This document shows positions 33,941-40,373 of a DNA stretch of 40,373 nucleotides, piece after piece; within the stretch, counting starts at the first letter, position 1; each line of letters starts with the position of its first letter. The stretch is from Bacteriovoracaceae bacterium (lineage in GTDB: Bacteria > Bdellovibrionota > Bacteriovoracia > Bacteriovoracales > Bacteriovoracaceae). Both the position numbers and the translations under genes were made by a program. The notes under the pieces were generated by a model. The model worked only from the letters and a program-made list of their open reading frames with translations, searched no databases and was not told the origin of the DNA. Location: the NCBI GenBank assembly GCA_028101965.1, contig JAOHMI010000017.1, positions 1 to 40,373 of the forward strand, written 5' to 3'.

Positions 33941-35455
33941 ATGTCATCTATCCAATCTCAGGATAATACTCTTGAATACGACATCATTATCATTGGTTCC
34001 GGCGCAGGTGGTGGGACCTTGGCCAAAGAGCTGTCTCCTTTAATTAAAGAAAAAGGAATTAAGATTGCTCTTTTGGAGTGGGGAGGAGAGTTTCGGGCAC
34101 AAGATAATATTCGTGAAGAGTATCCCATGGCCAAAAAATATTTTTTTGATGGGGGAGGAGTTCAGAATGTTCAGCAAGATGTGACTTTTGCTTTTGCCAA
34201 AGGTATTGGTGGGTCGACCACTGTTTACACCGGAACAAGTTTAACTGCACCCCAACAAGTATTTGATCGATGGAATATTGAAGGGATTGATCTAAAAGAA
34301 ATGGCCCCTCGGTATGAAAAATATAAAAAAGAAAATAATGTTCATCTTAAATCAGCGGATGAAATAAATGAGAACAATACTCTTTTCAGAGATGGCTGTA
34401 AGAATTTGGGTATTCATGTGGATCAGTTCCCAGTCAATACTAAAGGTTGCCAAGGTGAAGGTTATTGTAATTTAGGTTGTCCAAATTTAGCTAAACAGGG
34501 AACTGCAGCAGTGCAAATACCTGTGGCGAAAAATAATGGTGTGCATATTTTTCCTTTTACAAAAGCAAATAAAATTGTTGGTAAAACTGTTCTGGCCACG
34601 GTTTCTGCCTCGCAATTCGGTTTAGAAGGTTCACCTTTAAAACCTGGTGATTATAAATTTAAGGCTAAAAGGTTTATTGTATCATGTGGAAGTGCAGTCA
34701 ATACACCTGCTCTTTTAATGAGATCCTATGGTGAGAATTTTCTTCCCGCTATTGGTAAATACTTTACCTGTCATCCTGCACTAATCTTAGTTGGAGATCA
34801 TGGGCGAAAAGTGCAAAACATGGATGGACATCCAAAAAGCTTTTTCTGTGAAGAGTATATGGAATCTGATCGGTTCTTATTAGAAACATGTATGTACTTT
34901 CCCTTTGTTTTAGCAAAAAACCTCAATGGTTATGGTGAAGATATGGATAGTCTCATGAGCTCCTTTCCTAACTTACAAATGATACTTTCTCTTTGTTTGG
35001 ATAAAGCAAAAGAAAAGAATCGAATTGGAATTGGTTCCGATGGTGAACCTAAAATTTATTATGATCTAGATGATGAAATAATCACGACCTTTGTGAAATC
35101 TATTAGGGCCGCAACTAAAGTCTTTTTCGCCGCTGGGGCAAAGCGAGTGCACGCACCGGGTATGGAAAAGTTCTTCATTATGCCAGATGAAAATGAAATG
35201 ATTGATCAGTTAATATCTGAACGACATTTTAAACCGGGAAAAATCTCAATTGCAGCAGCTCACTTAATGGGGGGAGCAAGAATGGGGGCTGATCCTGCAA
35301 CTTCCGTGACCAACGAGTGGGGACAAGTTCATGGGAAGGAGCATCTTTATGTGGCGGACGCTTCTCTTTTTCCACAATGCTCAGAAGTTAATCCTTATTT
35401 AACTATCATGGCACTGGCTGATCGTGTGGCAGATAAAATTCGTTCTTTAATTTAA
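33941..35455 (+). CDS. GMC-family FAD-dependent oxidoreductase
   Basis: A 504-aa flavoprotein that oxidises an alcohol-type substrate. The FAD-binding Rossmann motif is IIGSGAGGG (17-25). The FAD-contacting loop KGIGGSTTVYTGTS and the C-terminal GMC box HLMGGARMG (His441) plus EVNPYLTIMA (Asn484) are the family's active-site elements. A Cys-rich stretch 'GCQGEGYCNLGCPN' (about 167-180) is like that in long-chain-alcohol and cholesterol-oxidase-type GMC enzymes. No signal peptide is present. It is the third gene of an operon with a ThDP enzyme and a small helical protein (11-base spacing, SD AAAGGA). Substrate unknown; I infer the ThDP enzyme makes or uses a 2-hydroxy ketone or acid linked to its reaction. 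Confidence 0.9.
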   Translation: MSSIQSQDNTLEYDIIIIGSGAGGGTLAKELSPLIKEKGIKIALLEWGGEFRAQDNIREEYPMAKKYFFDGGGVQNVQQDVTFAFAKGIGGSTTVYTGTSLTAPQQVFDRWNIEGIDLKEMAPRYEKYKKENNVHLKSADEINENNTLFRDGCKNLGIHVDQFPVNTKGCQGEGYCNLGCPNLAKQGTAAVQIPVAKNNGVHIFPFTKANKIVGKTVLATVSASQFGLEGSPLKPGDYKFKAKRFIVSCGSAVNTPALLMRSYGENFLPAIGKYFTCHPALILVGDHGRKVQNMDGHPKSFFCEEYMESDRFLLETCMYFPFVLAKNLNGYGEDMDSLMSSFPNLQMILSLCLDKAKEKNRIGIGSDGEPKIYYDLDDEIITTFVKSIRAATKVFFAAGAKRVHAPGMEKFFIMPDENEMIDQLISERHFKPGKISIAAAHLMGGARMGADPATSVTNEWGQVHGKEHLYVADASLFPQCSEVNPYLTIMALADRVADKIRSLI

Positions 35456-35466
35456 TAAAATTAGAA

Positions 35467-36567
35467 TTAATGATTAATGATGGTTGAATGATACTCATCG
35501 AGATAGTATCTTTCAGCCCCAAAGCATTTCATCATAGTGTAGTTATATCTATTAGCATCGTAGGATTCAACATTAATTCCAATGACACCCCATTGCCGAG
35601 TAGTTTCAAACTTAAACTTATTTTTACCTAATCGATATAACTTTGCCTTCTTTTTTTTATAACAACGATCTCCTATATCACAATGCTCGATAAATAAATC
35701 ATCATTCGGCCAACCTCTTTCACGATCAAGGGTAAAAGTATTGTGATTTGAATCTCGAAATCCCATGTCACAAATAACACTGGGATCACTATAAACTTCT
35801 GCATAAAAATGATCTTGGGCCCAGGTAATAGGGAAGCCATACTCGGAATTTTGAGCAGATAAATGTCTTTGCTGACACCCCATTGGTGGGATTGTGTTCT
35901 TCATGATTCCCGACTCACCGTTTTCTTTGGTGATTTTGTAATAACACGTTAAAGGTTTTGGATTGATGACTTTAAAGTTTGGTGAGTGTACATATTCCTC
36001 TTCTCCTGCTTGATTAGATGGATTTCCGCTTGAACTACTACTTGAGCTGCTAGATGTACTGGATGTACTGGATGTACTGGATGTACTGGATGTACTTGTA
36101 TTTCCACTCCAAGTATTTAATCCGGTTGATGTAGGAGTGTGATCATAGCGTTTGTTTTTAACATATACTTTAAATTTGTTTGTCACGGTACTATTCGGTG
36201 ATGGGTCGGGGCTTTCATCTATACTTGTACCAATGATCTTTTTCTTCACTTCATCGTCTTGAAGTAATTCATAATCACCTAAATCATAATCAGGCTGGAA
36301 ATCTTGCTGGTCTTGAAGTAAATCTTCATCAATTGGATCAGTAATAATAATATCCTCGAAGAATTCATCGATTGAAAAATCTTTTGGGTTATACTTTTGG
36401 TAAGTCATATCAATTGATTTTTCACTAACTTCATCATCGAAATCCCTCATGCGTCTTGGACCACAGTTTTTGAGCGTTATAAATAAAAAAATAAGAGCCA
36501 CAGAAAGAAGTACTTTATAGTTTTTGGTTATTATTTTATGAAATAGAGTGATCAGTTTTTCATTCAT
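35467..36567 (-). CDS. Secreted or lipid-anchored protein with Thr/Ser repeat
   Basis: About 366 aa. The N-terminus is a hydrophobic signal (about 18-36: YKVLLSVALIFLFITLKNC); the cysteine after 'TLKN' is a poor lipobox, so lipidation is uncertain. An acidic stretch (60-110) and a Thr/Ser-rich tract (about 155-188) form a flexible linker, encoded by a 9-bp minisatellite. The C-terminal 170 residues are a compact domain with several cysteines (in LTCYYKI, MGCQQRH, VICDMGF, EHCDIGDRCYKKK, MKCFGAE), probably disulfide-rich. I do not recognise it. The start is ATG 36567 (a TTG is one codon upstream). It is convergent with the GMC gene, 11 bases apart. Confidence 0.7.
   Translation of the reverse strand: MNEKLITLFHKIITKNYKVLLSVALIFLFITLKNCGPRRMRDFDDEVSEKSIDMTYQKYNPKDFSIDEFFEDIIITDPIDEDLLQDQQDFQPDYDLGDYELLQDDEVKKKIIGTSIDESPDPSPNSTVTNKFKVYVKNKRYDHTPTSTGLNTWSGNTSTSSTSSTSSTSSTSSSSSSSSSGNPSNQAGEEEYVHSPNFKVINPKPLTCYYKITKENGESGIMKNTIPPMGCQQRHLSAQNSEYGFPITWAQDHFYAEVYSDPSVICDMGFRDSNHNTFTLDRERGWPNDDLFIEHCDIGDRCYKKKKAKLYRLGKNKFKFETTRQWGVIGINVESYDANRYNYTMMKCFGAERYYLDEYHSTIINH
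36052..36096. repeat. 9-bp minisatellite in the Thr/Ser linker
   Basis: Five consecutive 9-mers: AGATGTACT once, then GGATGTACT four times in exact tandem (36061-36096). Each unit adds three residues in frame (Thr-Ser-Ser on the minus strand), so gain or loss of copies would change linker length without a frameshift. This is a possible length-variation locus. Confidence 0.8.
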
Positions 36568-36812
36568 CAATAGCTTATCGTTCTTGGTTAGTTGAGAGTT
36601 TAAGCAGATTTAGATGGAGAGAAATGGTGAAAAATTTTCCCCATTAATCTTGATAATAAATTTAAAAAGGTAACTGAGAAAAAAAGAAAGGATATTGATC
36701 CAACATAAGTTAACCTATGTAAATATTATTCTGGTATAAGTTGACTCTTTATCCAACGTTAATTCTCAAATATGCTTGCTCTTCCCAGACTTGTACAACT
36801 CATGGAGAAGCA

Positions 36813-37226
36813 ATGAAAAAAAAACTAGCGACAATCTTATTTTTAGCAATGACTCATTCGATGGCAAATTCATTAGGAGTCATAACTTCTTATTGCAATT
36901 TAGAAGTCGTAAGTGAGTACAAAAATGAAAACAGTAAGAAAATTCAATTAATCTCTAAGGGAGTATTGTTTTGTTCAGACAAGACTGGAACGGAACGATT
37001 TCATAATGAAAAAAGTATCGATTTAACCGAGAAATCTATTGCTGAACTTATTCAATTAGGGATGCCAGCTGAAGTTGTGGCCAAATCTCAAAGGCTTAAA
37101 TACTTAAATGAAATCATTGATTCAAGTAATGAAGAAGATAGTACACTTTCTTATCGCGTGACTAACTGTACAGATAATGAAGAGAAGCTAAGTTGTTGGC
37201 TAGAGAAAAAATACATTTCTCAATAA
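36813..37226 (+). CDS. Secreted hypothetical protein
   Basis: About 137 aa. The start is ATG 36813, with GGAGA 7 bases upstream and a signal peptide (KKKLATILFLAMTHSMA); the frame is open upstream but without SD. Four cysteines are in the mature protein (SYCNLEV, LFCSDKT, TNCTDNE, LSCWLEK), suggesting two disulfides. No recognised domain. It stands alone between two minus-strand genes. Confidence 0.7.
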   Translation: MKKKLATILFLAMTHSMANSLGVITSYCNLEVVSEYKNENSKKIQLISKGVLFCSDKTGTERFHNEKSIDLTEKSIAELIQLGMPAEVVAKSQRLKYLNEIIDSSNEEDSTLSYRVTNCTDNEEKLSCWLEKKYISQ

Positions 37227-37254
37227 CCTAAATACTTTAATGTAATTGTTATGA

Positions 37255-38286
37255 TTACCAGTTTTCCCAATAACTTTCAGTTTTGGTTTTTCTTAAATTC
37301 TTAATAGGAGCAAATGTTGTTCCCACCATTACACCAAACATTTTGTTATGCTTATTATAAAACTCGTAAAAGCCATTGACGGTAAAACCTTTAAAGATTT
37401 TCTTGTTATTTTGCCCTAGCTTTACTGTATACTTTAAATCAATTCCAAACCCAATAATTTCTTGGTTAGGATAATATGCTTTAAAATTATAATCTGGGGC
37501 ATAAGTTTTTCGTTTAATAATCGATGTGGTCAAAGTTAGGTTTTCATGGCCCACAAGAAAATCTGCTCTTTTCTTTTCAGTTTTTATGGTAGGATCAGGA
37601 GCTCCTATAATCCAGGAACTTTCCTGATACTTTCCTCGGCTAAAACCTCCTCCAATTCCAACAAATAATAAGCTATTCTCAATTGGGTTAACTCGATAGG
37701 CGACACTTAAGGATCCTTCAAGACCAGTATATAAATCATTATTAGGGACAACGACTTGGTAGTTTCCGATTAGATCATATTTGGTTAACACCGTACCTGC
37801 AGAAAAGTTAAGAAGTAAGGCATCGTTATCTAAAATTCGATATCTGTTATTAGAATTGGAGGTTTGGTAATCAAAACATAATTTTTTATCTTTGATATAA
37901 TTTAAAGCCTTCTTGAAGCCCTTCTCGATATAGTTGTCAAAGACTTGTACTTTTACATTCTTTTTGGCGTAAGTTCCTAGAATTAAATCTGAGTATACCG
38001 ATTCGTTATCTTTATTCGTTATTTCTAAAAACTCTAAATTAACTTCAATTTCTTCTCCATTATAGAATTCAATTTGATTTTTTTTGGAAATCTTAATTTG
38101 GTAGTCATAATTTTTTGAAGTCTTACTTTGTATCCTTACGTTTAATTCATTTGAGTTCAAGAAATTAAGGTCTTTGACTAATTGTTTTTTTGAAACTTCA
38201 TGAGGATTTATAGAGGTTATAATTGAGCAGTTCTTCTTTGCCCAAAGTGGACTCGAAATCGAAAATAATAAAATCAAATATTTCAT
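37255..38286 (-). CDS. Exported protein, possible outer-membrane beta-barrel
   Basis: A 343-aa protein with a signal peptide (1 to about 16, ending LWAK). The first 150 residues are mixed strands and helices. From about 155 onward, alternating hydrophobic strands and Gly/Tyr/Phe-rich turns (VAYRVNPIENSLLFVGIGGG, YTVKLGQNNKKIFKGFTVNG, FYEFYNKHNKMFGVMVG) are typical of outer-membrane beta-barrels; the C-terminal residue is Trp, consistent with a beta signal. Start ATG 38286 has AAGGTG about 6 bases upstream. The barrel call is from pattern only. Confidence 0.6.
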   Translation of the reverse strand: MKYLILLFSISSPLWAKKNCSIITSINPHEVSKKQLVKDLNFLNSNELNVRIQSKTSKNYDYQIKISKKNQIEFYNGEEIEVNLEFLEITNKDNESVYSDLILGTYAKKNVKVQVFDNYIEKGFKKALNYIKDKKLCFDYQTSNSNNRYRILDNDALLLNFSAGTVLTKYDLIGNYQVVVPNNDLYTGLEGSLSVAYRVNPIENSLLFVGIGGGFSRGKYQESSWIIGAPDPTIKTEKKRADFLVGHENLTLTTSIIKRKTYAPDYNFKAYYPNQEIIGFGIDLKYTVKLGQNNKKIFKGFTVNGFYEFYNKHNKMFGVMVGTTFAPIKNLRKTKTESYWENW

Positions 38287-38648
38287 TTTTACACCTTACA
38301 TTTAAGAATTTACTAATTTTTGGATTATAGTTTGCTTCATAGGAGAATGATTTTCTCTTGGTGGATATACTGACTTTAGAATAAAAATTACTTTGTTGAA
38401 TATTCTTTAAATGAGCAGAGTTGATTAATTTGTGTGAGCTGCATTGTGTTTCTTAGATGCTTAGTTTGTTCGCTTTAATTGCGAATATTATATTTATCCG
38501 GTAAAAAAATAGTAAAAGGTATGTGATTTTAACTATTTATCTGTGAGTAGAAAAAGCATCACCCCATCTGGACTTACTTAAAGCTATTTACGATTCACCG
38601 ACCAAGTTGTACTGTTCCACTGTTTTAACTAACAACAGAGGAGGAGTT
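38287..38648. other. 362-bp intergenic region
   Basis: No gene is seen. It contains one promoter-like element (38466-38494), with an inverted repeat in the spacer, and the SD GAGGAG of the next gene. The leader from that promoter would be about 150 nt long. Confidence 0.5.
38466..38494 (+). promoter_or_regulatory. Promoter candidate with inverted repeat in the spacer
   Basis: TTGTTC (38466-38471), 17-base spacer, TATATT (38489-38494). Within it, TTCGC (38469-38473) and GCGAA (38481-38485) are complementary, so a dimeric regulator could block the promoter. It would drive the small secreted protein gene at 38649. Confidence 0.35.
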
Positions 38649-39059
38649 ATGAAAAAACTAGTAACTAAAATTTTAACTGTAGCAATGCTTTCAACCGCTC
38701 TTATGTCTTTTAGCCCTAAGCAAGAAGCTAAAGCGGGGATTCTTTTTCTTCCGGCCGGAATTGGAATTTACTTTATTTATATCGGGTCTCTCTACAATCA
38801 TTTAGGATATTTCCTTCTAGATGCTGATGATCAAAATGTGATCAAGGCTTCTCTTGAAGAGAAATACGGAGATCTTACTGATAATGATTTAGTTTTTGAA
38901 AACCTTTCTCAAACAATCGAAAATAAAGTTCCATATTCTGAAATGAATGATGAAGATAAAATTGAAGTTAAATTGACTGCAGAAGAAATCAATGCGGCTT
39001 TAGGGCCAGAAGTTTTAAATATTGATTTAAAAGAAGCTTTAGAAGCAGATTTAATGTAA
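38649..39059 (+). CDS. Small secreted or membrane-associated protein
   Basis: About 136 aa. The ATG at 38649 is preceded by GAGGAG and opens a signal peptide (KKLVTKILTVAMLSTALMSF...AKAG). A second hydrophobic segment follows (GILFLPAGIGIYFIYIGSLY), which could stay in a membrane, and the remaining 80 residues are acidic and mostly helical. I recognise no family. A hairpin follows the stop. Confidence 0.7.
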   Translation: MKKLVTKILTVAMLSTALMSFSPKQEAKAGILFLPAGIGIYFIYIGSLYNHLGYFLLDADDQNVIKASLEEKYGDLTDNDLVFENLSQTIENKVPYSEMNDEDKIEVKLTAEEINAALGPEVLNIDLKEALEADLM

Positions 39060-39068
39060 TAAAATTTT

Positions 39069-39094
39069 CGTGGGTATCTTGACGGGTGCCCACG
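39069..39094 (+). terminator. Hairpin after the small secreted protein gene
   Basis: CGTGGGTATC (39069-39078) pairs with GGTGCCCACG (39085-39094), 10 bp with two G-U pairs, 6-nt loop. The T-run that follows is poor, so it may be a weak or factor-dependent terminator, or an RNA-stability element. Confidence 0.45.
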
Positions 39095-39182
39095 AGGTTT
39101 ATACTTATAGGGTTTTGAATTCAATAGAATTTTTAAACTGGAAATTTCAAAATAGATGAATATTTTTAAGGATAAAGTAAAA

Positions 39183-40373
39183 ATGAAGTTCACCATCCAT
39201 TTTATTTTATCTATTTTTCTTTTCTCCTTCCATTCTCAATCCCAAGAATTCGAATTGACTGAAGAGAACTTTTGTCAAGATTGGTTTAAAATAAAAAAAG
39301 AGTTTCGAGAAGAATCCCAAGGGACCGCGAAATTATATAAACAACTGGTTTGGGCAAAGTTTTTCCCAGGAAAGTATTTTAAAATAAAAACAATTACTGG
39401 GAAAGGAAATCAAGCTCACTCTTCTACAAAAGGAGTGGTTCAGGCGAAAGGATTAATTTTATCCCTAGGAAAAGCACCTATTGATAAAAATAAAATACCT
39501 AATTATAAAAAATATTTAGAAAAGTATGATGAATATAATGAGAAATTTGTTTCAATTTTAGGTAAGCGAAGTTTAAAAAAATGCCGGCGGACAAAAAAGA
39601 ATCTGAACTTTAATTACAATATCTATCAATCATTTCATTCGATTCTTAAGGAGAAGAGAGAAATTGAAGACTGGAAGTCCTATCAAATGGTGAATGAGCA
39701 AATTGAAACTTATAAAGAAAACTCTGATATCGATTGGCAAATTCATTATGTCGCGACTAAAGGAGATATACGTTCAGTATTGAATGCCGGAAAGTTTCAG
39801 CATGTGGTTCTTATTCTTCATGCAAAACGAAATGGGACATTAGTTGATTTCCACAATGAGTCTCTTCCTCGGAGCCTGTTTAACCATATATCACCCAATG
39901 TTCGATCGATACTTGTGATGAGCTGTTTTAAAGATAAAGTAATCAAAAAATATAAAATCGATAAACGGTTTTTTGAGCAAAACTTTTTTGGTCAAAAGCG
40001 AACTTTAATCTTTCCAGTGAGTCGGTTTGACAGCATTGCTGAATTTAATTATCTCAATTCACTTTCAACTATTCTTAGAAAAACAGAGAGTTTAGTTTAT
40101 GGCCCTCTAAAGACGGTTTTCCAATATGATCAAAAAGATAATCAGCAATGCTCAATTGAAGTGAAAAATAAGAAAGTAGGGGATTTGTTTTTGGATGTCT
40201 TAATTGGTAACCAATATGTGGGAACAACAAATGAAAGAAAAGTTGAAATTTATTTTCCATGTAATATAGTTAATCAAGAAAAAGTCAATATCTCTGTCAG
40301 ACCTTCTTTAGGTACAAAATTATTAAGTAAAGTTGATTTTAACCTTAATTTGAAGATTAAACAAAATACACTG
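39183..40373 (+). CDS. Exported caspase-like (clan CD) protein, 3' end cut by the window
   Basis: Translation from ATG 39183 stays open for 397 codons to the window end, so the C-terminus is missing. A signal peptide is present (residues 1 to about 20). The central region has a clan-CD/caspase-like pattern: a strand ending VVLILHAKRNG (His213), then helix LPRSLFNHISP, then a strand ending SILVMSC (Cys248), the usual His then Cys order at the ends of adjacent parallel strands. An immunoglobulin-like strand pattern seems to follow after about residue 330. If correct, it is an exported cysteine protease or a relative. The SD AAGGA is 10 bases from the ATG. The frame is real by length and codon use; the caspase-like call is inference from the dyad and strand pattern. 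Confidence 0.7.
   Translation, partial: MKFTIHFILSIFLFSFHSQSQEFELTEENFCQDWFKIKKEFREESQGTAKLYKQLVWAKFFPGKYFKIKTITGKGNQAHSSTKGVVQAKGLILSLGKAPIDKNKIPNYKKYLEKYDEYNEKFVSILGKRSLKKCRRTKKNLNFNYNIYQSFHSILKEKREIEDWKSYQMVNEQIETYKENSDIDWQIHYVATKGDIRSVLNAGKFQHVVLILHAKRNGTLVDFHNESLPRSLFNHISPNVRSILVMSCFKDKVIKKYKIDKRFFEQNFFGQKRTLIFPVSRFDSIAEFNYLNSLSTILRKTESLVYGPLKTVFQYDQKDNQQCSIEVKNKKVGDLFLDVLIGNQYVGTTNERKVEIYFPCNIVNQEKVNISVRPSLGTKLLSKVDFNLNLKIKQNTL

Noticed and set aside
36052-36096. 9-bp tandem repeats as a CRISPR array
   Set aside because: No spacers; the units are adjacent, in frame and code for a Ser/Thr linker.

Overview
The window is AT-rich, densely packed bacterial DNA, and nearly every gene product is enzymatic or exported. 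The gene content points to a predatory-type Bdellovibrionota bacterium, most like Bacteriovoracales (Bacteriovorax/Halobacteriovorax). The clues are a TIGR02147-family regulator coupled to a secreted 'GNGGD' protein, giant fibronectin/choice-of-anchor lipoproteins, an RCC1-propeller lipoprotein and many short signal-peptide proteins of unknown function. This placement is inferred from content; no rRNA gene is present to confirm it.

Layout. 1-1.5 kb: a four-helix-bundle (23S-IVS type) gene beside a complete IS1-like insertion sequence with terminal inverted repeats. 1.5-5.8 kb: an MscS channel, a possible JAB/JAMM-like protein, a small secreted protein, then a membrane-anchored M48-like protein with a broken HExxH motif overlapping an RNA m5C methyltransferase. 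5.8-18.2 kb: a minus-strand operon of three large lipoproteins (664, about 1768 and about 1704 aa) carrying fibronectin-III-like and choice-of-anchor-D-like repeats; the middle one ends in a formylglycine-generating-enzyme-like (SUMF1) fold. 18.5-23.9 kb: xanthine dehydrogenase, with xdhA-xdhB on the minus strand and xdhC divergent; xdhC overlaps a DapF homologue in which both catalytic cysteines are serine. 23.9-27.1 kb: small secreted proteins and the TIGR02147 regulator, translationally coupled to an exported protein with secretin N0-N1-like domains but no secretin pore. 27.4-31.7 kb: a Spy/CpxP-like protein, a zinc-ribbon membrane protein, an RCC1 seven-bladed lipoprotein, and a convergent pair of one very basic and one very acidic membrane-anchored protein. 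31.8-35.5 kb: an operon of a ThDP-dependent (acetolactate-synthase-like) enzyme, a small helical protein and a GMC flavoprotein. 35.5-40.4 kb: secreted proteins, ending in an open reading frame cut by the window edge that looks like a secreted caspase-like (clan CD) protein.

Most notable observations: (i) the double Cys-to-Ser DapF-like protein coupled to xdhC; (ii) the three-gene giant lipoprotein operon with its FGE-like module and internal paralogy; (iii) the regulator plus orphan secretin-N-domain pair with a direct-repeat operator candidate; (iv) the ThDP/GMC oxidoreductase module; (v) the truncated caspase-like exported protein; (vi) several SD-less starts, two of them just downstream of a TATAAT box, suggesting leaderless transcripts.
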